The notes below the pieces were generated by a model, which worked only from the letters and a program-made list of their open reading frames with translations, was not told the DNA's origin and made no database searches. Positions 18,050 through 27,147 of a DNA stretch of 64,000 nucleotides are shown here, piece by piece. The stretch is from assembly GCF_030540825.1 (NCBI RefSeq), contig NZ_JAUOEO010000001.1, positions 469,001 through 533,000 on the forward strand, read 5' to 3'. How positions within the stretch are numbered: the first letter of the stretch is position 1; each line of letters opens with the position of its first letter. This stretch comes from Flavivirga spongiicola (GTDB taxonomy: Bacteria > Bacteroidota > Bacteroidia > Flavobacteriales > Flavobacteriaceae). The position numbers and the translations under genes are program-made.

Positions 18050-18493
18050 CTAACCCCGTTTTACTATGGATCCATTTTTTACGACTTGAGATAGCACTAT
18101 TTGTGTTTTACTCTCACCGTATATGATAAGTTGGTCTATAAATGATTCCATATGTTTTTGATTTTTTAAAACCACCTCCATAACAATGTTTTCGTCACCA
18201 GTAATACGATAACAATTAACCACCTCATCATAGGTCTTTACTTTTTCTAAAAAAGGTTTTAACTTTCCCATAAAGGCACGTAATGTTATGATGGCTTTAA
18301 GTTGATAACCAACTTCTAACGGAGAAACAATCGTTTTATATCCTTCTATAATACCCAAGTCTTCCATCTTTTTAATACGCTCTGAAACTGCTGGAGAACT
18401 CACGCCAACACGTCTCCCAATTTCAGCATTAGAAAGACGCGCGCTCTCTTGTAAACACCTTAAAATCTTCCAATTAAGACTATCAATATCCAT
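18050..18493 (-). CDS. Lrp/AsnC family transcriptional regulator
   Basis: 147 residues, the normal length for the family. N-terminal winged HTH (DSLNWKILRCLQESARLSNAEIGRRVGVSS split over 4-32, then PAVSERIKKMEDLGII) followed by a RAM/AsnC ligand-binding domain (about 65-140, with VVNCYRITGDENIVMEV). These proteins form octamers and sense amino acids. A TAnnTTTG box lies upstream on the same strand (18538 to 18531), and a divergent promoter serves the 18616 gene, so it may control itself and its neighbour. The effector is unknown. Confidence 0.95.
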   Translation of the reverse strand: MDIDSLNWKILRCLQESARLSNAEIGRRVGVSSPAVSERIKKMEDLGIIEGYKTIVSPLEVGYQLKAIITLRAFMGKLKPFLEKVKTYDEVVNCYRITGDENIVMEVVLKNQKHMESFIDQLIIYGESKTQIVLSQVVKNGSIVKRG

Positions 18494-18530
18494 TTAATGA
18501 AATTTAACTATAAATAATTAAAATTTAAAG

Positions 18531-18538
18531 CAAATATA
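18531..18538 (-). promoter_or_regulatory. -7 box for the Lrp/AsnC gene
   Basis: On the minus strand this reads TATATTTG, a perfect TAnnTTTG, 38 bp upstream of the start codon. No TTG lies at the -33 spacing. Confidence 0.5.
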
Positions 18539-18561
18539 CATTTTTACTTTAAAACCTAAAG

Positions 18562-18590
18562 TTGAATATGGTTTCTTGTGAGTAATTTTG
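18562..18590 (+). promoter_or_regulatory. Promoter of the 18616 gene (TTG-N18-TAATTTTG)
   Basis: TTG at 18562-18564 and TAATTTTG at 18583-18590 with an 18-bp spacer fit the Bacteroidota vegetative promoter. The start codon is 26 bp downstream. Confidence 0.65.
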
Positions 18591-18615
18591 GTAAAAACGC
18601 TAAGAGAAAAAGAAT

Positions 18616-19011
18616 ATGTCATCTAATACCCCATTAAATCTATCGGAATTACCGATTTATAAAAAAGCTGTTGAGATTTTTACGCTTTCTCAAAATATTT
18701 CCATGTATTTAAATCACGATTTATCTGTTTTAAAAAATGATGGTACTGAAGATTCTAACATTTATTTCTCAGGCGATATTGTCCAGCAATCCATATCATT
18801 AGCTCCTGAAATTTTAAATGCAGAATTAGAGCGTTGTTCAGAAAGAAAGTATAAGCACATTGCTTCACTTAAACGTCTTACCAATATGCTTTATAAAAAC
18901 TCATATCGCTTAGAACGTTCAAATAGCAACGGTAAAGATTTCTTACCAATTTTACGTAGTGAATTAAAAAAGTTTAAAAAACTACAACGTACTTGGTTGT
19001 TAACTCTTTAA
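18616..19011 (+). CDS. Small helical protein of unknown function
   Basis: 131 residues, predicted mostly helical, no signal peptide or membrane segment. The opening (ELPIYKKAVEIFTLSQNIS) and the later SLKRLTNMLYKNSYRLER loosely recall four-helix-bundle proteins of the S23/23S-intervening-sequence type, but the match is too weak to name it. It is preceded by a good vegetative promoter and is divergent from the Lrp/AsnC regulator, which may therefore regulate it. It is convergent with the next gene, whose stop codon lies 1 bp away. A real gene on codon use and promoter; function unknown. Confidence 0.7.
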   Translation: MSSNTPLNLSELPIYKKAVEIFTLSQNISMYLNHDLSVLKNDGTEDSNIYFSGDIVQQSISLAPEILNAELERCSERKYKHIASLKRLTNMLYKNSYRLERSNSNGKDFLPILRSELKKFKKLQRTWLLTL

Positions 19012-19012
19012 T

Positions 19013-19435
19013 TTAATTAGTTAGTTTTTCAAATTTTTGCCCACAAGGTTCTATACATTGATACCATAGTATTAGATTAGAACCTTCAATTTTATAAAAA
19101 ACCTTTGTACCACCAGAAGAGCAATCACTCGGTATAATTTCCCCATCAATATCATTTCCTGTAGTAGCTGAGTAAGTACCTGAGTTTGATGTTCCTTCTT
19201 CTATACTCGCATAACATAGAATTCCATTTACTGTTATTGTACCATTACTAAAAAACTCAATAATTCTATTACTGTCTATTGAAGTAAATGTACCACTGCC
19301 ATCTCCAGGATCCATAAGTTGTTCTATTATTTTCCATTTACCCAGTAGTTTTGAATTTTCCTCTTTTGGTTTGCTGTCATCTGAAGTGCAGTTTATTAAA
19401 AATAACGACATAAGGATTAAGAGACTGTTTTTCAT
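19013..19435 (-). CDS. Lipocalin-like domain lipoprotein
   Basis: 140 residues with a lipoprotein signal (MKNSLLILMSLFLINC, Cys16). After a charged linker it shows LLGKWKIIEQLMDPGDG and a second strand IEFFSNGTITVNG, the opening of the small lipocalin-like beta-barrels common in Flavobacteriia. The C-terminal region holds three Cys residues, two of them in WYQCIEPCGQ, which may form disulphides in the periplasm. These lipoproteins are numerous and of unknown ligand. Monocistronic: neighbours on both sides face away or converge. Confidence 0.8.
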   Translation of the reverse strand: MKNSLLILMSLFLINCTSDDSKPKEENSKLLGKWKIIEQLMDPGDGSGTFTSIDSNRIIEFFSNGTITVNGILCYASIEEGTSNSGTYSATTGNDIDGEIIPSDCSSGGTKVFYKIEGSNLILWYQCIEPCGQKFEKLTN

Positions 19436-19577
19436 TACATAGATTGTTAAGGATACATCCTTAAGATGCTCTAAACAATAAATGGTTGCGTATCACTGCT
19501 ATTATAAATTAATGATACTCAAAATGGAATTAAGGCGCTTTTTTCTCTCAAAGTTCTATATTTGGAAAAACTTAATT

Positions 19578-20273
19578 ATGACATTAATAAATGATAACTC
19601 ACTAAGAAGTAAATACACAATAATAATATTTGGAATTATTGCTTTTATAGATATTACTTCAATAGTTTTAAACCTTTATCAAAGTGAGATTCTTAAAGGT
19701 TATGAAATTAATAAATATAGTGATGAGGATCTAGAGCTTATCGATTATGCTGTTATGATATTGGGAATAATACAGTTTTTAACTTTTATAACAGCTATTG
19801 TTTTATTTATAAAATGGTTTAGAAAAGCATATGGTAATTTAATCAGATTAGGTGTTAACATGGATTATACCGAAAATAGTGCTGTTTGGGGCTATTTTAT
19901 TCCTTTTGTGAATTGGGTAAAACCCGTAAAGACTATGAAAGAAATATATCTAAAAACACAACAATTAATAAAAGATTACAACACAAATATTACTGTTGAT
20001 CAAAATACTGGGTTTATCGTATTATGGTGGGTTATTTACTTAATTAATGGATTTGTAGCAAATTTTGCCACAAAACAAATGAATAGAGCTGATACCATAG
20101 ATGCATTTATAGACGCAAATAATGCTTATATTTTTTCAGAATTAATTGATTTATTTGCTGTTGGACTGGCTATTCATCTTGTACAAAAAATATCAAAGTT
20201 AGAATTAACTTTAATGGAGACAGATACTTCTATGTCACTGATAGATCAAATTGGAAATACCTCGAAAACTTAA
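19578..20273 (+). CDS. DUF4328 family membrane protein
   Basis: 231 residues from ATG 19578 (in-frame ATGs at 19482, 19512 and 19524 would add up to 32 unlikely residues). Helices lie near 14-35, 55-80, 150-170 and 190-205. The conserved DUF4328 core is visible: FIKWFRKAYGNLIRLG followed by WGYFIPFVNWVKPVKTMKEI. The family is found in Bacteroidota and Actinobacteria inner membranes and has no known role. The gene stands alone, bounded downstream by a repeat-rich spacer before icmF. Confidence 0.85.
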   Translation: MTLINDNSLRSKYTIIIFGIIAFIDITSIVLNLYQSEILKGYEINKYSDEDLELIDYAVMILGIIQFLTFITAIVLFIKWFRKAYGNLIRLGVNMDYTENSAVWGYFIPFVNWVKPVKTMKEIYLKTQQLIKDYNTNITVDQNTGFIVLWWVIYLINGFVANFATKQMNRADTIDAFIDANNAYIFSELIDLFAVGLAIHLVQKISKLELTLMETDTSMSLIDQIGNTSKT

Positions 20274-20297
20274 TTGTATTCATCATTTAAAATTAAA

Positions 20298-20345
20298 AGA
20301 CCCTTCGACGAAGTCTGTCTTGAGTACTTCGACTACGCTCAGTAT
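20298..20345. repeat. Interspersed palindromic repeat, family R2
   Basis: Begins with AGACCCTTCGACGAAGTCT and goes on to a TTGAG / TACTTCGACTACGCTCAG segment. The same element, differing at about six of the first 27 positions, occurs inside icmF at 22501-22552; a related inverted pair lies at 32737-32808. Confidence 0.7.
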
Positions 20346-20366
20346 AAACTCAAGCTGAAAGGCTCG

Positions 20367-20495
20367 GGATAAGCAGTTCACACGCTTTTTGCTTAGGCAA
20401 AAAAGTGGTTCTCTGTTCTATTTAACAAGATCCCTCGTCTTCGCTCAGGATAAGCGACTCACACACTTTTTGCTTAGGCAAAAAGTGGTTCTCTG
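20367..20495. repeat. Two direct copies of a 48-bp hairpin-bearing repeat
   Basis: Copies at 20367-20415 and 20448-20495 share GGATAAGC, a central hairpin and a GTGGTTCTCTG end. In the second copy the hairpin is perfect (CACTTTTTGC, loop TTAG, GCAAAAAGTG, 20464-20487). Both lie between the convergent DUF4328 and icmF genes, where the hairpins with T or A runs could end transcription in both directions. Confidence 0.75.
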
Positions 20496-20496
20496 C

Positions 20497-23400
20497 TTAC
20501 ATATTTCGTCTATACTGCCCGCCTACTTCAAATAACGCACTCGTTATTTCTCCTAAAGAACATATTTTACAAACTTCCATTAATACTTCAAAAATATTTT
20601 CATTTTGAATAGCTTTAGTTTGTAGTTCTTTTAATAATGCTTTTGTATCGTTTGCTTTATGAAGATTTTCTAAAGTTTTTATTTGAAATTGCTTCTCTTC
20701 TTCTGTAGCACGAATCACCTCTTTAGGAAGAATTGTAGGAGAACCTTTAGAGCTTAAAAATGTATTCACTCCTATAATAGGAAAATCACCATTATGTTTT
20801 AAGGTTTCATAGTACAAACTTTCTTCTTGAATTTTACTACGCTGATACATCGTTTCCATGGCTCCTAAAACACCACCTCTCTCAGTAATCCTATCAAACT
20901 CAAGCAATACAGCTTCTTCTACTAAATCGGTCAGTTCTTCAATAATAAAAGACCCCTGAATTGGGTTTTCATTCTTAGCTAAGCCTAATTCTTTATTTAT
21001 AATGAGTTGAATGGCCATAGCACGACGCACCGATTCTTCCGTTGGCGTTGTAATTGCTTCATCATAAGCATTCGTGTGTAGCGAGTTACAATTATCATAA
21101 ATAGCATATAACGCTTGTAAGGTAGTACGAATGTCATTAAAGTCTATTTCCTGTGCATGCAAACTACGCCCTGAAGTTTGAATATGATATTTAAGCATTT
21201 GCGCTCTCGCATTCGCACCGTATTTATGCTTCATGGCTTTTGCCCAAATTTTTCGAGCGACACGACCAATGACTGCATATTCCGGATCGATACCATTTGA
21301 AAAAAAGAACGATAGGTTCGGGCCAAATTTATTGATATCCATACCCCGACTTAAATAATATTCTACATAAGTAAAACCATTAGAAAGTGTTAGAGCCAGC
21401 TGTGTTATGGGGTTAGCTCCTGCCTCAGCAATATGATAACCAGAAATAGATACCGAATAAAAATTACGAACATTATTTTCAATAAAATATTCTTGAACAT
21501 CACCCATTAATCGTAACGCGAATTCGGTTGAGAAAATACAAGTATTTTGAGCTTGGTCTTCCTTTAAAATATCAGCTTGTACCGTTCCCCGAACTTGTGC
21601 AATGGTTTTTGTTTTTATATCATTATAAATATCTGGTGGTAATACTTGATCTCCAGTAACTCCGAGCAACATCAATCCTAAACCATTATTACCTTCTGGT
21701 AGTTCACCATAATATTTTGGTCGTTCCTTACCTTTATAGATGGCAGCAATTTTAGCTTCAATTTCTTTTTTTAAACCATTTTCTTTAATATAAATTTCAC
21801 ATTGCTGATCTATAGCTGCGTTCATAAAAAAGCCTAATAACATAGGTGCCGGACCGTTAATGGTCATACTCACAGAGGTCATAACATCAGCCAAATTAAA
21901 ACCAGAATACAGTTTTTTAGCATCATCTAAACAACAAACAGAGACACCGGCATTTCCTATTTTCCCGTAAATATCAGGACGATGATCTGGATCGTTTCCA
22001 TAAAGTGTCACACTATCAAATGCGGTTGACAAACGTTTTGCCGGCAATCCCATACTCACATAATGAAAACGGCGGTTAGTTCGTTCTGGCCCACCCTCTC
22101 CAGCAAACATACGTGCTGGGTCTTCTCCGGTTCTTTTAAATGGATACAATCCTGATGTAAAAGGAAACTCCCCTGGAACATTTTCTTGTAAACACCAATG
22201 CAAAATATCTCCCCATGCCTGATATTTAGGTAATGCTACTTTTGGAATTTGAGTATGTGATAGAGACGCTGTATGTGTTTCAATCTTAATTTCTTTATCT
22301 CTAACTTTAAATGAATAGATCGGGTTTTTATATGTATTCACTTTTTCGTCCCAGCCTAAAATAACTTCCCAATTATAAGGGTCTAGATTTAGTTTTACTC
22401 TATCGAATTCTTTCAATAATAGTTCTAAAAAGCTTCTGTCATTGTTATTCTGAGCAACGCGAAGAATCTCTTCTTGATTTAAACCTAATTTTCCAATGAA
22501 AGACCTTTCGATGGAGTCTATATTGAGCGCAGTCGAAGTACTCGAAGTGACATTCATAACTGAACAAATTGTCTTATATATACCATAAAGCTTTTGTGCA
22601 ACTTCAACTTGGTTACTTGCCTTTTGGTCATAAGCACGATTCGTTTCAGCTATTTCAGATAAATAACGTGTTCTAGATGGCGGAATAACAAAAATCTTCT
22701 CACTCATTTCATCAGAAATAGTAAAAGTCGATTTTAAATCAGCTTCTGCCTTTTCGACCAACATATCAATAATGGCCTTGTAAAGCGTATTCATTCCCGG
22801 GTCATTGAATTGAGATGCAATGGTTCCAAAAACTGGCAATTCATCTTGTGGAACTTCCCAAAGGTTATTATTACGCATGTACTGTTTTTTAACATCCCGT
22901 AAAGCATCTAAAGCGCCGCGTTTATCAAATTTATTGATGGCTACTAAATCCGCAAAATCAAGCATGTCAATCTTTTCTAACTGCGTTGCCGCTCCAAATT
23001 CAGGAGTCATAACGTACAACGACACATCAGAATGTTCTATAATTTCAGTATCAGATTGCCCAATACCAGACGTTTCTAAAATAATTAAATCATATTCAGC
23101 AGCTTTTAAAACTTCAACGGCTTCATTTACATATTTGGACAATGCCAAATTTGACTGACGTGTTGCCAAGCTACGCATATAAACACGAGGAGAGTTAATA
23201 GCATTCATACGAATTCTATCTCCTAACAAAGCGCCTCCGGTTTTTCTTTTTGAAGGATCAACCGAAACAATACCGACCGTTTTTTTTGGAAAGTCAATTA
23301 AAAAGCGTCTCACCAATTCGTCAACTAAGCTAGATTTCCCAGCACCTCCAGTACCTGTAATCCCTAAAACGGGTGTTTTAGAATTCTTATTTTTAGAGTG

Positions 23401-23961
23401 AATTTTATCTAATGTATCTTTAGCTATTTCCGGGAAATTTTCAGCAGATGAAATAATACGAGCAATCGATTTTGAGTGTTTTTTTTCTAAATTATCGACT
23501 TCTCCATTTAATGTATCTCCTATTGCAAAATCTGATTGTTTAACCAAATCATTAATCATGCCTTGCAATCCCATTTCACGCCCATCATCAGGAGAATAAA
23601 TGCGCGTAATGCCATGATCCATCAAATCTTTAATCTCAGAAGGCAAGATAACACCGCCTCCGCCACCAAAAATCTTAATATGACTAGCTTTTTTTTCCTT
23701 TAATAAATCATACATATACTTAAAATACTCATTGTGCCCACCTTGGTAAGAGGTTAAACAAATAGCATTTACATCTTCCTGAATAGCAGTATTTACGACT
23801 TCTTCCACACTTCTATCATGCCCTAGGTGGATCACCTCAACCCCCGTGGCTTGGATGATTCGACGCATAATATTTATGGATGCATCATGACCATCAAATA
23901 ATGATGCTGCAGTTACTATACGTACTTTATGTTTGGGCTTGTATGGTGCTTGTTGTTTCAT
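20497..23961 (-). CDS. icmF: Fused acyl-CoA mutase IcmF (B12-binding, G-protein chaperone, mutase)
   Basis: 1154 residues in the IcmF order. A B12-binding domain (10-140) carries the lower-ligand motif DGHDAS with His25 and an IFGGGGG loop. A MeaB-type GTPase has P-loop GTGGAGKSS near 203-211. A linker precedes the TIM-barrel mutase domain (about 570-1100) with [19 protein letters not shown] and [13 protein letters not shown]. IcmF interconverts isobutyryl-CoA and n-butyryl-CoA, and some members act on isovaleryl-CoA or pivalyl-CoA; the [10 protein letters not shown] context differs from methylmalonyl-CoA mutase. A separate small B12 subunit is not needed. About 17 residues of the linker (about 470-487) are encoded by an interspersed repeat. 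The cofactor is adenosylcobalamin; location cytoplasmic. Confidence 0.93.
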   Translation of the reverse strand: MKQQAPYKPKHKVRIVTAASLFDGHDASINIMRRIIQATGVEVIHLGHDRSVEEVVNTAIQEDVNAICLTSYQGGHNEYFKYMYDLLKEKKASHIKIFGGGGGVILPSEIKDLMDHGITRIYSPDDGREMGLQGMINDLVKQSDFAIGDTLNGEVDNLEKKHSKSIARIISSAENFPEIAKDTLDKIHSKNKNSKTPVLGITGTGGAGKSSLVDELVRRFLIDFPKKTVGIVSVDPSKRKTGGALLGDRIRMNAINSPRVYMRSLATRQSNLALSKYVNEAVEVLKAAEYDLIILETSGIGQSDTEIIEHSDVSLYVMTPEFGAATQLEKIDMLDFADLVAINKFDKRGALDALRDVKKQYMRNNNLWEVPQDELPVFGTIASQFNDPGMNTLYKAIIDMLVEKAEADLKSTFTISDEMSEKIFVIPPSRTRYLSEIAETNRAYDQKASNQVEVAQKLYGIYKTICSVMNVTSSTSTALNIDSIERSFIGKLGLNQEEILRVAQNNNDRSFLELLLKEFDRVKLNLDPYNWEVILGWDEKVNTYKNPIYSFKVRDKEIKIETHTASLSHTQIPKVALPKYQAWGDILHWCLQENVPGEFPFTSGLYPFKRTGEDPARMFAGEGGPERTNRRFHYVSMGLPAKRLSTAFDSVTLYGNDPDHRPDIYGKIGNAGVSVCCLDDAKKLYSGFNLADVMTSVSMTINGPAPMLLGFFMNAAIDQQCEIYIKENGLKKEIEAKIAAIYKGKERPKYYGELPEGNNGLGLMLLGVTGDQVLPPDIYNDIKTKTIAQVRGTVQADILKEDQAQNTCIFSTEFALRLMGDVQEYFIENNVRNFYSVSISGYHIAEAGANPITQLALTLSNGFTYVEYYLSRGMDINKFGPNLSFFFSNGIDPEYAVIGRVARKIWAKAMKHKYGANARAQMLKYHIQTSGRSLHAQEIDFNDIRTTLQALYAIYDNCNSLHTNAYDEAITTPTEESVRRAMAIQLIINKELGLAKNENPIQGSFIIEELTDLVEEAVLLEFDRITERGGVLGAMETMYQRSKIQEESLYYETLKHNGDFPIIGVNTFLSSKGSPTILPKEVIRATEEEKQFQIKTLENLHKANDTKALLKELQTKAIQNENIFEVLMEVCKICSLGEITSALFEVGGQYRRNM
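22501..22552. repeat. Family R2 repeat inserted in frame within icmF
   Basis: Begins with AGACCTTTCGATGGAGTCT and ends with a CGCAGTCGAAGTACTCGAAG palindromic part. It resembles the intergenic copy at 20298. On the coding strand it adds about 17 codons rich in Ser and Thr ([11 protein letters not shown]) between the G-protein and mutase domains. Confidence 0.7.
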
Positions 23962-24077
23962 TCGTAAAGAATCTTAGTTTTAAGTGTCGCAATTTACGAA
24001 ATATTCAAAAAAATAAGCTATTCGCGTAAGATTATCTAAAATTATAATATCAACTACTTCTTATCTATTTTTTAGAT

Positions 24078-24085
24078 TAGTTTTG
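24078..24085 (+). promoter_or_regulatory. -7 box for purU
   Basis: TAGTTTTG fits TAnnTTTG. Transcription would begin close to 24092, so the first in-frame ATG at 24094 would be almost leaderless and the ATG at 24109 is the better start. Confidence 0.5.
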
Positions 24086-24108
24086 AAAATAAATTGATTT
24101 TGGATCAT

Positions 24109-24963
24109 ATGAATAAAATTACGCTTTTAATCCACTGTAAAGATCGTTCCAATATTATTGCATCTGTAACACGCTTTATTGCTGAAGAAGGTGGTAATAT
24201 TGTCTATATAGACCAACATGTAGATAGAGAACAGGACATTTTTTTCATGCGATTAGAAAGTGAATTCAATGATGATTCCTTTTCTACAAGCGATTTTAAA
24301 GAATCATTTAAGAATACATTAGTTAATGGGTTTGAAATGAAATGGCGTATTTATTCTTCTGAAATCAAGCCAAAAATGGCCTTGTTTATTTCTAAATACG
24401 ACCATTGTTTATATGATTTATTAGGACGCTATAATTCTGGGGAGCTTAACTTGAGTATTCCATTTATAGTAAGTAACCACTTAGATTTAAAATCTATTGC
24501 TGACAACTTCAAAATTCCGTTTCATCATATCCCTGTTACTAAAGACACTAAAAATGAAGCTGAAGACAAACAACTGGAATTATTAGAAAAACATGATATA
24601 GACTTTATAGTTTTAGCAAGGTATATGCAAATTGTTTCTGGAAAACTAATTAGTAGATACCCAAACAAAATAATTAATATTCATCACTCTTTCCTTCCTG
24701 CATTTGTAGGCGCAAAACCATATCATTCGGCATATAAACGCGGTGTTAAAATTATTGGAGCTACAAGTCATTATGTAACCGAAGAGCTTGACGCCGGACC
24801 AATAATTGAACAAGACGTAGCGCATGTATCACACACACATTCTATTCAGGACTTGATAGCTAAAGGGAGAGATTTAGAAAAAATTGTGTTGGCAAATGCA
24901 GTTAAATTACACGCCGACAGAAAAGTAATGGTTTACAATAATAAAACGGTCATTTTTTCTTAG
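24109..24963 (+). CDS. purU: Formyltetrahydrofolate deformylase
   Basis: 284 residues. An N-terminal ACT domain (about 1-75, MNKITLLIHCKDRSNIIASV) is followed by a formyl-transferase/hydrolase domain with the catalytic set: Asn and His in IINIHHSFLPAFVGAKPY and the Asp in ATSHYVTEELDAGPIIEQD. It hydrolyses 10-formyl-THF to formate and THF, balancing the one-carbon pool for purine synthesis. The family length is about 280, which supports the chosen start; a start at 24094 would add five residues. Monocistronic, with a -7 box just upstream. Confidence 0.93.
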   Translation: MNKITLLIHCKDRSNIIASVTRFIAEEGGNIVYIDQHVDREQDIFFMRLESEFNDDSFSTSDFKESFKNTLVNGFEMKWRIYSSEIKPKMALFISKYDHCLYDLLGRYNSGELNLSIPFIVSNHLDLKSIADNFKIPFHHIPVTKDTKNEAEDKQLELLEKHDIDFIVLARYMQIVSGKLISRYPNKIINIHHSFLPAFVGAKPYHSAYKRGVKIIGATSHYVTEELDAGPIIEQDVAHVSHTHSIQDLIAKGRDLEKIVLANAVKLHADRKVMVYNNKTVIFS

Positions 24964-25119
24964 GTATATTAAAATAATCAGATCTTCTTCTTTTTTTAAT
25001 AAAGTTGTGACTTTACTTTTTCTCTTGTGTCTAATAAATACAGTTTAAGATAAAAAAGCCCACGATTGTAAAATTTAAACGAAACATTAGTGGGAATATT
25101 TGGTTTATTGGTTTATACG

Positions 25120-25150
25120 AAAGACACCTTACTCTCAGGGTGTCTTTTTT
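25120..25150 (+). terminator. Intrinsic terminator downstream of purU
   Basis: AAAGACACC pairs with GGTGTCTTT around a 10-nt loop and runs into a T tract. It lies about 160 bp after the purU stop. Confidence 0.75.
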
Positions 25151-25236
25151 TAGATGACAATTTCAACGGAAACCTTGAGACAAAGCTTCGATGATTTTTT
25201 TTCGATTAAATCCAAAAAAACATATTAGACATAAAT

Positions 25237-25270
25237 TTGAAATGATTTTAATATCTAAAACATATATTTG
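25237..25270 (+). promoter_or_regulatory. Promoter of the DUF4197 gene (TTG-N23-TATATTTG)
   Basis: TTG at 25237-25239 and TATATTTG at 25263-25270 with a 23-bp spacer; the start codon is 23 bp downstream of the -7 box. Confidence 0.6.
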
Positions 25271-25293
25271 TTAAACATATAAAACCCAAAACT

Positions 25294-26001
25294 ATGATTC
25301 GTAAATTTTTAGCTTTTGTCTTAATTTTTAACCTTACTGCATGTGCAGAATTACAACAAGTTGTTAATCAATTACCACAAGGTGGTGGTATTATTGGTAA
25401 TGCAGAAATTGCTTCCGGCTTGAGACAAGCATTAGACTTTGGAATAGACAAACAAGTCACAAAACTGACACAAACCGATGGTTTTTTTAAAAATGAATTA
25501 GTAAAAATACTATTACCACAAGAATTACATAAAGTTGATAAAGCTCTTAGAGATGTTGGTTTAAGCAAACTAGCAGACGAAGGTTTAAAAGTACTTAACA
25601 GAGCTGCTGAAGATGCTGTAAAAGAAGCAACACCGATTTTTGTTGATGCTGTTAAAGGTATTACTTTCGCAGATGCTAAAAATATTCTACTTGGTAATAA
25701 TGATGCTGCAACTCGCTATTTAAACAGCAAAACTCAAACAGCTTTATATAGTAAATTTAGCCCTGTTATAAATAACTCCTTTAGTAAAGTCGGAGCAGAT
25801 AAAATTTGGAGTAACTTAATTAATAAATACAACAACCTTCCTTTTACTAATAATGTAAATCCAGATTTAACCGACTATGTTACTGGTGAAGCTTTAAAAG
25901 GTGTATTTAAGATGATTGCTATAGAAGAAACAGAAATTCGAACTAAGCTATCTTCAAGAACAACAGATTTATTGAAAAAAGTTTTTGCTTTGCAAGATTA
26001 G
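25294..26001 (+). CDS. DUF4197 family lipoprotein
   Basis: 235 residues with a short lipoprotein signal (MIRKFLAFVLIFNLTAC, Cys17). The rest is helical and carries the DUF4197 pattern: IASGLRQALDFGIDKQV, LLPQELHKVDKALRDVG, FADAKNILLG, and a final DYVTGEALKGVFKMIA-x-EE. DUF4197 proteins are periplasmic lipoproteins found across Gram-negatives; the role is unknown. It has its own promoter and shares a bidirectional terminator with the convergent downstream gene. Confidence 0.9.
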   Translation: MIRKFLAFVLIFNLTACAELQQVVNQLPQGGGIIGNAEIASGLRQALDFGIDKQVTKLTQTDGFFKNELVKILLPQELHKVDKALRDVGLSKLADEGLKVLNRAAEDAVKEATPIFVDAVKGITFADAKNILLGNNDAATRYLNSKTQTALYSKFSPVINNSFSKVGADKIWSNLINKYNNLPFTNNVNPDLTDYVTGEALKGVFKMIAIEETEIRTKLSSRTTDLLKKVFALQD

Positions 26002-26022
26002 GTAGATAAAATATTAAGTTTT

Positions 26023-26056
26023 AAAAAAACCGAATGTTTAATCATTCGGTTTTTTT
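26023..26056. terminator. Bidirectional terminator
   Basis: A 14-bp stem, AAAAAAACCGAATG with CATTCGGTTTTTTT, and loop TTTAAT. The A run on one side and T run on the other serve both converging genes; the stop codon of the leftward gene lies inside it. Confidence 0.88.
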
Positions 26057-26548
26057 ATATAATCCATCAAAGGCTACAGTAATATCTTTATCATTGGTAA
26101 TGGTTTCCCAATATTGCCTTACGGAACCATCATCATTTAAAGTCCAGGTCACACGATGGTAAAAAGGGTTTCCTTCTTTATTAGTAGCAACATCTGTTTT
26201 TAAAATCATCTGGTTACCGACTCTTTTCCCCTTTAAGTGTAAGCTTCCTCCTTGGTTATCGATCCAAATTTGCTCCCATTGCTTTGTAACACCATTATAA
26301 AAATTATTACTTGTTCCAGTGAATTTCCCTCTGGCACTTGTCCAATTTTCTCTTAAAATACAATTATCTTGAATTTTATCAATCACATTTTTCCCTGCAA
26401 CCTTTCCATCTGTATTAGTAACGGTCCAAGTACCTATCCAAAAGTCAAATTCATTATGCTTTTCATTACAACATTTACAATTAGCATCTTGCGCATAATT
26501 CGAAAATGAAAAAAATAAGACAAGAAAAGCGCTTAAAAATAACTTCAT
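26042..26548 (-). CDS. Secreted DUF1579-like protein
   Basis: 168 residues with a signal peptide (1-19, ending SNYAQ). The mature part opens with a Cys cluster (CKCCNEKHNEFDF) and then the beta-barrel pattern FWIGTWTVTNTDGK, KQWEQIWIDNQGG and FYHRVTWTLNDDGSVRQYWE. This resembles DUF1579 and related lipocalin-like domains that bind small molecules, but I cannot assign it exactly. The CKCC motif could bind a metal or form disulphides after export. Monocistronic. Confidence 0.7.
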   Translation of the reverse strand: MKLFLSAFLVLFFSFSNYAQDANCKCCNEKHNEFDFWIGTWTVTNTDGKVAGKNVIDKIQDNCILRENWTSARGKFTGTSNNFYNGVTKQWEQIWIDNQGGSLHLKGKRVGNQMILKTDVATNKEGNPFYHRVTWTLNDDGSVRQYWETITNDKDITVAFDGLYKKTE

Positions 26549-26727
26549 AATGAACAGTTTTGGTTAGTTTCTTAAAATTATTGATTCTTTTGATAACAGA
26601 TATCTAAATTAACAAAAGTTTACAACTATCTAAAAATGAACCTGTTTTAACAAAATAGTTTTGATATTTCTTTTAATTTCTGAATAAATAATGTATATTT
26701 AGTTACTTTCTATTTCGTGGGGGATAC

Positions 26728-26934
26728 ATGGAAAAAATGGACAACATACAAATTCATAAAAGAAAACTCAATCAGCGGTATAAAGAACTTATTGAGCAGG
26801 CTTATAATTTTCGTCAAACAGATTCTGCTCTAAGCGATATTTCTGAATATCGGGCTATCAAACTACTTGACGAACTTAACAAGTTAACATACTTATACAG
26901 AGAACCTTCTCATCAACTTCTACATAAGATTTAG
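26728..26934 (+). CDS. Small conserved-looking hypothetical protein (68 aa)
   Basis: A 68-residue helical, charged protein (IHKRKLNQRYKELIEQAYN, then SEYRAIKLLDELNKL). No signal peptide, no known domain. A G-rich stretch (GGGGGA) lies just before the start, unusual here, where ribosome-binding sites are weak. A near-consensus TATATTTA box lies about 35 bp upstream. Codon use is like the neighbours, so it is probably real. Function unknown. Confidence 0.55.
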   Translation: MEKMDNIQIHKRKLNQRYKELIEQAYNFRQTDSALSDISEYRAIKLLDELNKLTYLYREPSHQLLHKI

Positions 26935-27000
26935 CAATTCTTTAACTTTCATATTACATCCAAAACATACTATTTTCCGTACTTTATATAAAAACAAGTT

Positions 27001-27147
27001 ATGAGTACACATTTTTGTAGAGTTGGAAAAATAAAGCCAAACTTAAATAAGCTAATTAGCTTAAAAGAATTAGAAAATAAAATTGCAAACTTTGTAGAAG
27101 ATACTACTAGGATTGATTATTCTCAAGATTTAGGCGCAAGTTTTTAA
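27001..27147 (+). CDS. Putative 48-residue small protein
   Basis: ORF from ATG 27001 to TAA 27145-27147, helical in its middle (NKLISLKELENKIANFVED). Its 3' end overlaps the 3' end of the convergent BtuF-like gene by 41 bp. Codon use is flavobacterial and the start follows a purine-poor AT-rich leader. No recognisable family. It may be chance. Confidence 0.35.
   Translation: MSTHFCRVGKIKPNLNKLISLKELENKIANFVEDTTRIDYSQDLGASF

Larger units (their letters stand above)
24964..25293. other. Intergenic region between purU and the DUF4197 gene
   Basis: 330 bp without a gene. It holds a loose CCCAC/GTGGG pair (about 25060-25094), a strong terminator at 25120-25150 and the DUF4197 promoter at 25237. 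A small RNA ending at that terminator is conceivable, but no promoter for it is visible. Confidence 0.5.

Noticed and set aside
18616..19011. 23S rRNA intervening-sequence (S23) protein
   Set aside because: Only loose similarity in the opening helix; the rest does not match well enough to name it.
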